From Janibacter cremeus (lineage in GTDB: Bacteria; Actinomycetota; Actinomycetes; Actinomycetales; Dermatophilaceae): DNA of 64,000 nt. Location: contig NZ_JACCAE010000001.1 of assembly GCF_013409205.1 (NCBI RefSeq), positions 620,001 to 684,000 of the forward strand, written 5' to 3'. The translations under genes were made by a program, and so were the position numbers. This document shows positions 46,298 to 54,812 of this stretch, one piece after another. Each line of letters begins with the position of its first letter. The stretch's first letter is position 1. The notes beneath the pieces were generated by a model. It saw only the letters and a list, made by a program, of their open reading frames with translations. It had not been told where the DNA came from and did not search any database.

Positions 46298-48519
46298 TCC
46301 AGGTAGGCAGCCCGCTCCGCGTCGAGCCAGTCGGCGATGCGATCGCGCAGCGCCGGGTGGTCGCCGAGGTCCGGGTCGGCGTCGAGCAGCTCCCCCGCGT
46401 CCTCGCGGGCGGCCTCGATCAGGTCCTCGTCGCGCAGCACGGACAGGTGCTGCAGGTGGGTACGGGCTCCGTGCTGCGCCGAGCCGAGGACGTCGCCCTC
46501 ACGGCGCTGGGTCAGGTCCAACCGCGCCAGCTCGAAGCCGTCGGTGGTCCCCGCGACGGCCGTCAAGCGCTCCATCGCCGAGTCCGTCTCGGTGGCGGTC
46601 ACGAGCAGGCAGATGCCGGGGTCGCCGCCACGGCCGACGCGACCGCGCAGCTGGTGCAGCTGCGAGACGCCGAAACGGTCCGCGTCGAGGATGACCATCG
46701 TCGAGGCGTTGGGGACGTCGACCCCGACCTCGATGACCGTGGTGGAGACGAGCACGTCGATCTGCCCGGCGGAGTAGCGCGCCATGACGGTGTCCTTGTC
46801 CTCCGGTGGCATCCTGCCGTGGAGCATCTCGATGGTCAGCCCCTGCAGGGCCGGGTGCTCGCGCAGGACGTCGATCGTCTCGACGACACCGGCGAGGGGG
46901 CGCTCCTGGGCCGGACCGTCCTCGACCCGCTCGCCGTCGTCCTGCTCGTCGTCGACGACACCCTCCTCGGCGACGAGGTCGAGGCCCTCTTCGAAGTCGT
47001 GCCGCCCTTCGCCTTCTTCCTCGCCGATGCGGGGGCAGACGACGTAGGCCTGCCGGCCGGCGGCGACCTCCTCGGCGACCCGCTGCCAGGTGCGGTCGAC
47101 CCAGCCGGGCCGGCCGGTGGGCACCAGGTGCGTGCTGATCGGTGCGCGACCACGCGGCAGCTCGCGCAGGGTCGAGGTCTCCATGTCCCCGAAGACGGTC
47201 ATCGCCACGGTGCGCGGGATCGGGGTCGCGGTCATCACGAGCAGGTGGGGTGGGGTGGTGCCCTTGGCACGCAGCGCATCCCGCTGCTCGACGCCGAATC
47301 GGTGCTGCTCGTCGACGACGGCGAGCGCGAGGTCGGCGAAGGTGACCTTGTCCTCGAGCAGGGCGTGGGTGCCGATGACGATGCCGGCATCACCGGAGGC
47401 GATCTCGAGCATCGCCTCGCGACGACGCGCGGTCGACATCGACCCGGTGAGCAGCGCGACGCGGGTGGCGTGCTCGTCGCCGCCGAGCATCCCCCCTTCG
47501 GCCAGGTCACCGAGCATCGCCGTGATGGAGGCCTCGTGCTGGGCCGCGAGGACCTCGGTCGGCGCGAGGAGGACCGCCTGCCCACCCGCATCGATGGCGG
47601 CGAGCATCGCCCGCAGGGCGACGACCGTCTTGCCGGAGCCGACCTCACCCTGCAGCAGCCGGTGCATCGGGGTCGACCGCGCCAGCTCGTCGAGGATCTC
47701 GCCGCTGACCCGTTGCTGACCCTCGGTCAGCTCGAAGGGCAGACGCTCGTCGAAGGCGCTGAGCAGGCCGCCCTCGCGCTGCTGCCGCCCTCGGGTGGCG
47801 ACCATGGAGGCGGCGATGCGGCGCTGCCCGAGGAGGCACTGCAGGACCAGCGCCTCCTCGTAGCGCAGCCGGCGGCGGCCGGCGTCGACGTCGGCGGTGG
47901 TGCGGGGCGCGTGCACGGCGCGAAGGGCGGCGGCCCGCTCGAGCAGGTCACGGCGGGTGCGCACCGTCCCGGGGATCGCATCGGTGACCTCGTCGAGCTG
48001 ACCCAGCACGAGGCGCACGCAGCGTGTGATCGTCCACGGGTGCACGCCGGGGACGTGCCGGTAGATCGGGATGAGGCCGTGGTGGTCGCGCTCGCCCAAC
48101 TCACCCAGGGCTGCGGCCTCCTCGAGTGTGGCGTATCCGGGGTGGGCCAGCTGGCGCTCACCGCGGTACTCGGTGACCGACCCGGCGAAGAGGAACTCCT
48201 GCCCGGCGACGAGCTTGCGTTCGTGGCCGCGGGCGTCGAAGAAGGTCACCCGCATCCGGGAGCGTCCGTCGGTGATCGTCGCCTCGAGCATGCGCCCGCG
48301 TCGGGACTTCATCGAGCGGGTCCGGGCCATCTCGACACGGGCGACCGCCACGAGGAAGTCGCCGATGCGGGGCTGGCCGAGATCGGCCTCGGCGCTGCGG
48401 TAGCGACGGGGCCAGAAGTCGAGGAGCTGGCCGACGGTCTCGATGCCCCGGTGCTTGGCCAGCTTGCCTGCGGCCTGACCACCCAGGAGCCCCTTGAGCC
48501 TGGTGTCCTCGCCTGCCAC
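46288..48519 (-). CDS. recG: ATP-dependent DNA helicase RecG
   Basis: RecG remodels stalled forks and D-loops. The 743-aa protein has the N-terminal wedge OB-fold, Walker A in LQGEVGSGKTVVALRA, the DEQH box in VVDEQHRFGVEQR, motif III TATPIPRT, and the C-terminal helicase motifs (STTVIEVGVDVPNA, QLRGRVGRG). An acidic insertion of about 45 residues (EEEGEGRHDFEEGLDL...) sits between the two RecA-like domains. The GTG start shares one base with the preceding stop (TAGTG). Confidence 0.97.
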   Translation of the reverse strand: MAGEDTRLKGLLGGQAAGKLAKHRGIETVGQLLDFWPRRYRSAEADLGQPRIGDFLVAVARVEMARTRSMKSRRGRMLEATITDGRSRMRVTFFDARGHERKLVAGQEFLFAGSVTEYRGERQLAHPGYATLEEAAALGELGERDHHGLIPIYRHVPGVHPWTITRCVRLVLGQLDEVTDAIPGTVRTRRDLLERAAALRAVHAPRTTADVDAGRRRLRYEEALVLQCLLGQRRIAASMVATRGRQQREGGLLSAFDERLPFELTEGQQRVSGEILDELARSTPMHRLLQGEVGSGKTVVALRAMLAAIDAGGQAVLLAPTEVLAAQHEASITAMLGDLAEGGMLGGDEHATRVALLTGSMSTARRREAMLEIASGDAGIVIGTHALLEDKVTFADLALAVVDEQHRFGVEQRDALRAKGTTPPHLLVMTATPIPRTVAMTVFGDMETSTLRELPRGRAPISTHLVPTGRPGWVDRTWQRVAEEVAAGRQAYVVCPRIGEEEGEGRHDFEEGLDLVAEEGVVDDEQDDGERVEDGPAQERPLAGVVETIDVLREHPALQGLTIEMLHGRMPPEDKDTVMARYSAGQIDVLVSTTVIEVGVDVPNASTMVILDADRFGVSQLHQLRGRVGRGGDPGICLLVTATETDSAMERLTAVAGTTDGFELARLDLTQRREGDVLGSAQHGARTHLQHLSVLRDEDLIEAAREDAGELLDADPDLGDHPALRDRIADWLDAERAAYLEKG

Positions 48520-50177
48520 TACTCCGCCCCGAAGAGCAGCGGGTAGTGCGGCTGGCCTCCGTCGATGACCTCGACCTCGACCCGCTGGGACTCCATCCGT
48601 GCGGTGAGGCGGTCGACGAGCCCGTCGGGGGCCTGCTGACCGACGACCATCGTCACCAGCTCCGCCCCGGTACCGGTGATGGTGTCCAGGACCTCGCGGG
48701 CGACCTCGTCCATGTCGGACCCGACGATCGTGATGTCACCGGCGACGACGCCGAGGACGTCACCGATCTCGCACGCGCCGCCACTGGTCAGGCCCGACTT
48801 CACCGCGACGGTCACGGCGCCATGACGGGTCGCGGCGGCGGCGTGGGTCATGGCCAGCACGTTCTGCGTGGCGGTCAGGCCCGGGTCGAAGACCGCGAGC
48901 GCGGCCAGTCCCTGCACAGCGGTGGTCGATCCGATGACGTGGACGGTCCGGCCCTCCTGCGCCGCTGCCTGGGCAGCAGCGTCGGCGGCCATCCGGGTGT
49001 CCCGGTCGTTGGGCAGGAGGATGATCTCCTCGGTGCCACCCTCGCGCACGGCCGCGACGAGCTCACCGGCGGAAGCCCGATGCCCCGGACCGGAGTGCAC
49101 TGCGCTCGCCCCGACCTGCGTGATCACCTCGGCGATACCGGGCCCGGCGGCGCAGGCGACGAGGGAGAGCCCGAGCTGCGGCCGCGCGGCCATCGTCTCC
49201 AGTGCGGTGACGACGACCCGGTCGGGCGCACCGTGCGCGAGTCCTGCCTGCAGTGCCGCGCCGATGTCGTCGGTGTGCACGTGCACGTGGGTGAGGTCCC
49301 CGGCGCTGGAGACGACGACGCAGTCCCCGAGCTCGTCGAGGTCACGGCGCAGGCGGGCGACGCCCTCCTCGGGGACCTCGTGCAGCAGGTACATCACTTC
49401 GTGGGCGTGACCGTCGTGCCCATCGAAACCGCCCGCCGACACCTCACCACCGCTGCGCTCGTGCGACCAGTCGGCACGCCGCTCCAGGGTGGTGTTGAGG
49501 ATGAAGTCGTCGACGACCAGGTGCCGCGCCGGCCCCTTGTCGTGGACGACCTGGTCCAGCGCCTCGATGAAGAGCAGGTACCCCGCACCCCCGGCGTCGA
49601 CGACCCCTGCGTCGGCCAGGACCTGCAGCTGCTCGGGCGTGCGGGCCAGCGCCTCGCGGGCGGCGGCGACGGCGGCCCGGGTCAGCTCACCGAGGCTCCC
49701 TCCGCCACGGACGACCCGCTCGGCCTCGGCGGCGGTCGCGTCCGCGACCGTGAGGATCGTGCCCTCCTGCGGCCGCACGACGCTCTCCCGCGCGCGCCGT
49801 GCACCCTGCGCGATGGAGCGGGCGGCGGCCGGGGCGTCGATGACGGTCAGGTGCTCGCCGGCGATGACCTCACTGACCCCGCGCACGAGCTGGCTGAGGA
49901 TCACCCCGGAGTTGCCGCGGGCGGACATCAGGGCGGCCCGGGACATCGCGGCCACCTCGACGTCGAGTCGAGGGGGCCCCTCCTCCCCGAGTCGCTCCTG
50001 CTCCGTTCGGGTGGCGTGCAGCGCCTGGTCGAGGGTGAGGTACATGTTGGTCCCGGTGTCCCCGTCGGGGACCGGGTAGACGTTGAGTGCGTCGATCTCC
50101 GCCCGGCGCACGGCGAGCGCGGCCCTGGTCACGACGACCCACCGCCGCACCGACTCCGCGTCCATGACCTCCAGCAC
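48519..50177 (-). CDS. DAK2-domain (YloV/FakA-like) kinase protein
   Basis: The N-terminal DAK2 domain has the nucleotide/metal motif NVYPVPDGDTGTNMYLTL and ARGNSGVILSQLVRG; a central segment with DDFILNTTLE and a C-terminal EDD-like region (ending EVIDGGQPHYPLLFGAE) follow. This is the domain order of FakA, the ATP-binding subunit of fatty-acid kinase that works with a FakB lipid-binding partner; actinobacterial members beside recG are unproven. The GTG at 50177 is preferred because TACCGT lies 6 nt upstream; ATG at 50165 is possible. Confidence 0.88.
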   Translation of the reverse strand: MLEVMDAESVRRWVVVTRAALAVRRAEIDALNVYPVPDGDTGTNMYLTLDQALHATRTEQERLGEEGPPRLDVEVAAMSRAALMSARGNSGVILSQLVRGVSEVIAGEHLTVIDAPAAARSIAQGARRARESVVRPQEGTILTVADATAAEAERVVRGGGSLGELTRAAVAAAREALARTPEQLQVLADAGVVDAGGAGYLLFIEALDQVVHDKGPARHLVVDDFILNTTLERRADWSHERSGGEVSAGGFDGHDGHAHEVMYLLHEVPEEGVARLRRDLDELGDCVVVSSAGDLTHVHVHTDDIGAALQAGLAHGAPDRVVVTALETMAARPQLGLSLVACAAGPGIAEVITQVGASAVHSGPGHRASAGELVAAVREGGTEEIILLPNDRDTRMAADAAAQAAAQEGRTVHVIGSTTAVQGLAALAVFDPGLTATQNVLAMTHAAAATRHGAVTVAVKSGLTSGGACEIGDVLGVVAGDITIVGSDMDEVAREVLDTITGTGAELVTMVVGQQAPDGLVDRLTARMESQRVEVEVIDGGQPHYPLLFGAE

Positions 50178-50183
50178 GTCGTC

Positions 50184-50189
50184 ACGGTA
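50184..50189 (-). promoter_or_regulatory. -10 element (TACCGT) for the DAK2-recG unit
   Basis: TACCGT is 6 nt before the GTG at 50177. Confidence 0.45.
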
Positions 50190-50270
50190 TCCGAGGGTGG
50201 TGCCAGCAGGGCGGAAGAGGGCCTCGTTTTGGCACTCGGGTACCACTCGGGACGCCGGGAACGAGTCGTT

Positions 50271-50300
50271 TTGGCCCGAGGGGCCACGCTCCGCTACTCT
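50271..50300 (+). promoter_or_regulatory. rpmB promoter
   Basis: TTGGCC (50271-50276) and TACTCT (50295-50300) are 18 bp apart. A second TCGTTTTGGC copy sits 43 bp upstream at 50224-50233, giving a direct repeat whose role is unknown. Confidence 0.5.
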
Positions 50301-50388
50301 GTACCGGTTGCCCCGACACCTTCTCCCCCTTCGTGGTGGAGCGTCGGTGTGCATCACTTACGTTTACTGACGAACACAGGAGATACCC

Positions 50389-50583
50389 GTGGCTGCCAAC
50401 TGCGACGTCTGCGGCAAGGGACCGTCCTTCGGACACTCCATCTCGCACTCGCACCGCCGCACCAAGCGTCGCTGGAACCCGAACATCCAGCGCGTTCGGG
50501 CCAAGGTGGGCGACGCCGGTGCGACCCCGAAGCGTCTCAATGTCTGCACTTCGTGCCTCAAGGCCGGCAAGGTCCAGCGCTGA
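50389..50583 (+). CDS. rpmB: 50S ribosomal protein L28
   Basis: This 64-aa protein starts [29 protein letters not shown] and has Cys pairs CDVC and CTSC, the zinc-binding form. The GTG start has AGGAGA 6 nt upstream. It is divergent from the DAK2-recG unit and is followed by a classic terminator. Confidence 0.98.
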   Translation: MAANCDVCGKGPSFGHSISHSHRRTKRRWNPNIQRVRAKVGDAGATPKRLNVCTSCLKAGKVQR

Positions 50584-50603
50584 CCTGCTGACGAACGGAA
50601 GAC

Positions 50604-50635
50604 GCCGCCGCCCCATCCGGGACGGCGGCTTTTTT
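50604..50635. terminator. Intrinsic terminator after rpmB
   Basis: GCCGCCG (50604-50610) pairs with CGGCGGC (50623-50629), extended by CCC/GGG, then six T. It ends rpmB and faces the thiL stop, so it may serve both strands. Confidence 0.9.
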
Positions 50636-50642
50636 CGTGCCC

Positions 50643-51659
50643 TCATCCCGAGAAGTGGTCCCAGCCGGTGACCGGGGGGACCTCGCCGTCCACCAGGACC
50701 TCGCCGGAGCCGTCCGCGCACACCCCGATGACCTCCCAGCCGTCGGGGACCGCTGCGCGCGGGAAGGTCGCGGCGAGCGAGTGCTCCTCCCCGCCGGAGA
50801 GCACCTGGCGCATCGCCTCCTCGGCACCCAGCGCCAGGGTGAGCGGCCCTGTGGCGAAGGCGGCCAGCGCCTCCCCGTCGAGCTCGATGCGCACCCCGCT
50901 GGCCCCGGCCACCCGTCCGAGGTCGCGGACGAGCCCGTCGGACAGGTCGATCATCGCGGTGGCGCCGGCGTCTGCCGCCTCGGGGCCCGCGCGCCACGGG
51001 ACGTCCTCGGTGCTGCGGTGCACCCGGCACAACACCTCGATCGCCCGCGCGAGCGGGTCGTCGGCGTCACCGAGGGGCGGGTCGAGGTGGGTGCGGCCGC
51101 GGCCTGCCAGGAGCAGCTGCAGTCCCCCTCCCGATCGGCCCAGGCTGCCCCGGACCGCGACGAGGTCACCCACCAGGGCGCCGTCACGACGCACCGCCCG
51201 ACGTCCCTGGAGGTCGCCGACCGCGGTGATGCCCACGACGATGCTCCCTTCGGCCGCGGACGACAGATCTCCCCCGAGCACGGGGGCACCGGCCTCCCGG
51301 GCGGCCTGCGCGATGCCCTCGGCGAGGGAGAGCGCCCACTCGACCTCCGTCGCCGGGTCGGCGGCGATGGCCACCAGCAGTCCGGTGGGCACCGCGCCCA
51401 TGGCGGCGATGTCGGCGATGTTCTGGGCGACGACCTTGCGACCGACCTCCGTCGGTGAGGACCAGTCGTCGTGCCAGTCACGTCCCCGGACCATGGAGTC
51501 GGTGGTCAGCACCACCGCTGCGGAGGGCGCGGCCAGGACCGCGGCGTCGTCACCGGGGCCGAGGAGCACTTCCGCTGGTCCGGCCGCTCCGCGGAAGAGT
51601 GGGAAGAGCCGCGACAGCAGCTCTTCCTCACAGATGTCCTGCAGGCGGGCCCGGGTCAT
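50643..51659 (-). CDS. thiL: Thiamine-monophosphate kinase
   Basis: ThiL phosphorylates TMP to thiamine diphosphate. The 338-aa PurM-like protein has LLGPGDDAAVL, TTDSMVRGRDWH, AQNIADIAAMGA, GGDLSS and the SDGL and GGEEH motifs. ATG at 51659 is the start, 55 bp from the divergent DUF3515 gene. No TPP riboswitch motif is visible upstream. Confidence 0.95.
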   Translation of the reverse strand: MTRARLQDICEEELLSRLFPLFRGAAGPAEVLLGPGDDAAVLAAPSAAVVLTTDSMVRGRDWHDDWSSPTEVGRKVVAQNIADIAAMGAVPTGLLVAIAADPATEVEWALSLAEGIAQAAREAGAPVLGGDLSSAAEGSIVVGITAVGDLQGRRAVRRDGALVGDLVAVRGSLGRSGGGLQLLLAGRGRTHLDPPLGDADDPLARAIEVLCRVHRSTEDVPWRAGPEAADAGATAMIDLSDGLVRDLGRVAGASGVRIELDGEALAAFATGPLTLALGAEEAMRQVLSGGEEHSLAATFPRAAVPDGWEVIGVCADGSGEVLVDGEVPPVTGWDHFSG

Positions 51660-51701
51660 CGCGCTCTCCTCGGGTGGGCGAAGGGGGTCAGGACCGCACG
51701 G

Positions 51702-51707
51702 TAGCCT
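51702..51707 (+). promoter_or_regulatory. -10 element (TAGCCT) for the DUF3515 gene
   Basis: TAGCCT is 7 nt before the GTG at 51715. Confidence 0.5.
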
Positions 51708-51714
51708 CCCGGCC

Positions 51715-52182
51715 GTGCCTTCTTCTCCTCGCCGTCGCCCGCGCGTCGTCCCGGCAGGCCTGAGCCTGCTCGCCGTCGCGGCCCTGGGTGCCTGTGCCGG
51801 GCCGGTGCAGGTGGCGATCCCGGTCCAGGCGGAGGGCGCTGCCTGCGCTGCTGCGAGCGAGCACTGGCCGGACGAGATCGCCGGCGAGGCACCGAGGGAG
51901 ACCGACCCGAGCGACCCGACCGTCATCGCCTGGGGGGACCCCGCCGTCATCGCCCGGTGCGGGATGCCCGCGCTCGGGCCGACGGAGAACCAGTGCATCG
52001 TCGTCGACGGCATCGACTGGGTCGCCGAGGACCTCGGTGACGGGACGAAGCTGACCACCTTCGGCAGGGAGCCGGCGATCGAGGTCCTCGTCCCCGACGA
52101 GCACGGGCCGGCACCACTGCTGCTCCCGGCCTTCAGCGGCGCGGCGAAGCAGCTCCCGACCAACGACTACGCCTGCAGCTGA
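51715..52182 (+). CDS. DUF3515-family lipoprotein
   Basis: This 155-aa protein has a lipoprotein signal with lipobox LGAC and a globular domain with Cys residues (GAACAAASEHWPDEI, ARCGMP, NQCIVVDGIDW, NDYACS) typical of the actinobacterial DUF3515 family, which is usually found between thiL and ddl as here. The function is unknown; extracytoplasmic location and linkage to ddl hint at cell-envelope work. The mRNA is probably leaderless. Confidence 0.85.
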   Translation: MPSSPRRRPRVVPAGLSLLAVAALGACAGPVQVAIPVQAEGAACAAASEHWPDEIAGEAPRETDPSDPTVIAWGDPAVIARCGMPALGPTENQCIVVDGIDWVAEDLGDGTKLTTFGREPAIEVLVPDEHGPAPLLLPAFSGAAKQLPTNDYACS

Positions 52183-52234
52183 GCAACGCCAGGACGTCGC
52201 ACCTGCTGGGACTCCTGCGAGTCCCACGCTTCGA

Positions 52235-53362
52235 CTACCTCAGGCCGACGGGGCGCTCCAGCGCGAGCTGGATCAGCTCGTCGACGAGCTCGGGGTAGCT
52301 CACGCCGCTCTCGGCCCACATGCGTGGGTACATCGAGGTCGGTGTGAAGCCGGGCATCGTGTTGATCTCGTTGATCAGGACCGTGCCCCCGTCGGTGACG
52401 AAGCAGTCGACCCGGGCCGGTCCCTCGCACGCCAACGCCTCGAAGGCGGCGGCAGCGAGGCGGCGTACCTCTGCGGCCTCGGCCTGCGGCAGGTCCGCCG
52501 GGCAGGACAGACGCACGGACGAGTCATCGAGGTACTTCGCCTCGAAGTCGTAGAAGTCGTGGCCGCGACCGGACTCGACGACGATCTCGCCGGGCAGGGA
52601 CGTGCGTGGAGCGTCCAGACCGCGCCCCTCGAGGACGGAGCACTCGATCTCACGGCCGGAGACGCCCTGCTCGACGATGACCTTCAGGTCGTGCTCGCGC
52701 GCGGCCTCGATCGCCCCCTCGAGCTGGTCGGAGCGCTCGACCTTGGACACACCCATCGAGGAACCGGCGCGGCAGGGCTTGACGAAGACCGGGAAGTGCA
52801 GCGACTCCACCGCATCCATCGCAGCAGCCTTGTCCCGACGCCACTGCCGGTCGGTGATGACGGTGTACGGGCCGACGGGCAGCCCCGCGCCGGCGAAGAC
52901 GACCTTCATGTAGTGCTTGTCCATGCCCGCGGCCGAGGCCAGCACCCCGGAGCCGACATACCGCATGTCGGTGAGCTCGAGCATCCCCTGCAGGGTGCCG
53001 TCCTCACCGTAGGGTCCGTGGAGCAGCGGGAAGACGACGTCCACCTCACCGAGGGTCTCCAGCGCCTCACCGGTGCGGTGCACACTCAGCGTGCTCTCGC
53101 CGGCGCGCGTCGGCAGGACGACCTCGCTCCCGGTGTCCTCGACCTGCGGGGTCTGGGTGGGGGTGAGCGCCAACCGGTCCGGGTCGTCCGAGGCGAGGAC
53201 CCACGCGCCGTCCCGGGTGATGCCCACGGGCAGGACGTCGTAGGCGTCACGGTCGATCGCGCGCAGCACACCCGCCGCGGTGGCACACGAGACCGCGTGC
53301 TCGGAGGACCTGCCGCCGAAGACGACGGCGACGCGAGGCTTGCGATTCGGATGGCTGCTCAT
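52235..53362 (-). CDS. ddl: D-alanine--D-alanine ligase
   Basis: Ddl makes D-Ala-D-Ala for peptidoglycan. The 375-aa ATP-grasp protein has VVFGGRSSEHAVSC, FPLLHGPYGEDGTLQGMLEL, VKPCRAGSSMGVSKV, GREIECSVLEG and the metal-binding INEINTMPGFTPTSMYP. TAGTCT lies 7 nt before the ATG at 53362, so the start is supported and the mRNA leaderless. It is divergent from the transsulfuration-type gene, with the two -10 elements only 5 bp apart. Confidence 0.97.
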   Translation of the reverse strand: MSSHPNRKPRVAVVFGGRSSEHAVSCATAAGVLRAIDRDAYDVLPVGITRDGAWVLASDDPDRLALTPTQTPQVEDTGSEVVLPTRAGESTLSVHRTGEALETLGEVDVVFPLLHGPYGEDGTLQGMLELTDMRYVGSGVLASAAGMDKHYMKVVFAGAGLPVGPYTVITDRQWRRDKAAAMDAVESLHFPVFVKPCRAGSSMGVSKVERSDQLEGAIEAAREHDLKVIVEQGVSGREIECSVLEGRGLDAPRTSLPGEIVVESGRGHDFYDFEAKYLDDSSVRLSCPADLPQAEAAEVRRLAAAAFEALACEGPARVDCFVTDGGTVLINEINTMPGFTPTSMYPRMWAESGVSYPELVDELIQLALERPVGLR

Positions 53363-53369
53363 CGACGGA

Positions 53370-53375
53370 AGACTA
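53370..53375 (-). promoter_or_regulatory. -10 element (TAGTCT) for ddl
   Basis: TAGTCT is 7 nt before the ddl ATG. Confidence 0.5.
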
Positions 53376-53380
53376 ACCCC

Positions 53381-53386
53381 TAACCT
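53381..53386 (+). promoter_or_regulatory. -10 element (TAACCT) for the divergent PLP-enzyme gene
   Basis: TAACCT is 6 nt before the ATG at 53393. With the ddl element it makes a compact divergent, doubly leaderless promoter. Confidence 0.5.
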
Positions 53387-53392
53387 GCGCAC

Positions 53393-54517
53393 ATGAGCGC
53401 CCCACGCCCGAGCGGCACCCCCGCCACCCCCCACTCCCCCGAACTGTCCCCGCGGACGCAGGTCGTGGCAGCCGGACGCCCCCCGCGTGCACCGGGCGCG
53501 TCGCTCAATCCCCCGGTCACCTTCACCTCGACCTACATCGCCGACGGGCCGGTCAACTACGCGCGCGTCGACAACCCGACGTGGACCCCCTTCGAGGAGG
53601 CCGTCGGTGGGCTCGAAGGGGGTCAGGCGCTCCTCTACTCCTCGGGTATGGCCGCGGTCGTGGCCGTGCTCGCGCTCGTCCCCCGGGGCGGCGTCGTCGT
53701 CGCCCCGGCCGCCGCCTACAACGGCGTCGTCGTCTCGCTCACCGAGGCCGCCCAGGAGGGGCTGCTCGAGGTGCGCTGGGTCGACATCACCGACACCGCC
53801 GGGGTCCGCGCGGCACTGCCCGGCGCCGACCTGATCTGGTTGGAGTCCCCGACCAACCCCCTGCTCGACGTCGCGGACCTGGCAGGGCTCACCGCGGCCG
53901 CACACGAGGCCGGCGCGCTGGTCGCGGTCGACAACACCTTCGCCACGCCGCTGCTGCAACGTCCCCTCGACGAGGGCGCCGACATCGTCGTGCACTCGGC
54001 GACGAAGTACCTGGCCGGCCACTCCGACGTGATCCTCGGCCTGACGGTGACCAATGACGACGAGCCCGGCCGCGAGCTGCGCACGCGCCTGGCCCGCCAC
54101 CGCACCCTGGGCGGGGCCATCGCGGGACCGATGGAGGCCTGGCTCGCCCTGCGCGGGCTGCGCACCCTCTCCCTTCGCCTCGAGCGGGCCTGCGAGAACG
54201 CCGTCGAGCTCGCCCGGCGACTGGCCGACCACCCACGTGTCTCCCGGGTGCGCTACCCCGGCTGGGGCGCGGTGGTCTCCGTCGAGGTCGCCGGGCGCAC
54301 CGATGGCGCGGACGAGGCCGAGGCGCTCGCCGCCGGGACCCGCATCTGGTCGAACTCGACCAGCCTCGGGGGCGTCGAGTCACAACTCGAGCGACGCCGC
54401 CGCCAGCCCGGCGAGCCGGAGGCCGTCCCGGTCAACCTCGTGCGGATGTCGGTCGGCGTCGAGGACGTCGACGACCTGTGGCGCGACCTCGAGCAGTCCC
54501 TGGCCGCGCTGGGCTGA
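53393..54517 (+). CDS. Transsulfuration-family PLP enzyme (Cys/Met metabolism)
   Basis: This 374-aa enzyme of the MetB/MetC/cystathionine-lyase family shows YARVDNPT, the YSSGMAAV loop, LESPTNPLLDVADL, the Asp in VDNTFATP, the PLP-Lys in HSATKYLAGHSD and LVRMSVGVEDVDDL. The usual STLEHPA-type substrate loop is replaced by STSLGGVESQLERRRR, so the substrate is uncertain; it could be cystathionine synthase or lyase, or a related activity. An inverted CGAAGGGGG pair lies inside the gene at 53586-53622. It ends at the 82-bp tandem repeat. Confidence 0.88.
   Translation: MSAPRPSGTPATPHSPELSPRTQVVAAGRPPRAPGASLNPPVTFTSTYIADGPVNYARVDNPTWTPFEEAVGGLEGGQALLYSSGMAAVVAVLALVPRGGVVVAPAAAYNGVVVSLTEAAQEGLLEVRWVDITDTAGVRAALPGADLIWLESPTNPLLDVADLAGLTAAAHEAGALVAVDNTFATPLLQRPLDEGADIVVHSATKYLAGHSDVILGLTVTNDDEPGRELRTRLARHRTLGGAIAGPMEAWLALRGLRTLSLRLERACENAVELARRLADHPRVSRVRYPGWGAVVSVEVAGRTDGADEAEALAAGTRIWSNSTSLGGVESQLERRRRQPGEPEAVPVNLVRMSVGVEDVDDLWRDLEQSLAALG
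53586..53622. repeat. CGAAGGGGG inverted pair inside the PLP-enzyme gene
   Basis: CCCCCTTCG at 53586-53594 and CGAAGGGGG at 53614-53622 face each other within the reading frame, forming a 9-bp stem with a 19-nt loop. Confidence 0.8.
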
Positions 54518-54810
54518 TTTCGAGGCTGCGGCCGCGGGCGGCCTACGCACCTCAATCCGGCGGATTTCGAGGTGGTCCCTGAGGCGCGACGAAGGAGCCT
54601 CGAAGGGCTGCGGCCGCGGGCGGCCTACGCACCTCAATCCGGCGGATTTCGAGGTGGTCCCTGAGGCGCGACGAAGGAGCCTCGAAGGGCTGCGGCCGCG
54701 GGCGGCCTACGCACCTCAATCCGGCGGATTTCGAGGTGGTCCCTGAGGCGCGACGAAGGAGCCTCGAAGGGCTGCGGCCGCGGGGTGGCCCCCGCACCTC
54801 GATCCCGCGG
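54516..54810. repeat. 82-bp tandem repeat, about 3.5 copies
   Basis: Units begin at 54563, 54645 and 54727 with an exact 82-bp period. A shorter first unit (54516-54562, 47 bp) lacks an internal 35-bp block, and the last unit diverges after about 54782. Each unit contains GATTTCGAGGTGGTCCCTGA and a CGAAGGAGCCTCGAAGGG motif like the REP-type intergenic elements of actinobacteria. There are no spacers, so it is not CRISPR. It fills the 295-bp gap between two convergent stop codons. Confidence 0.95.
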
Positions 54811-54812
54811 AG

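Noticed and set aside
50643..51760. TPP riboswitch upstream of thiL
   Set aside because: The 55-bp gap before thiL is too short and shows no conserved motif.
54516..54810. CRISPR array
   Set aside because: Units abut with no spacers and no cas genes are nearby; it is a tandem repeat.
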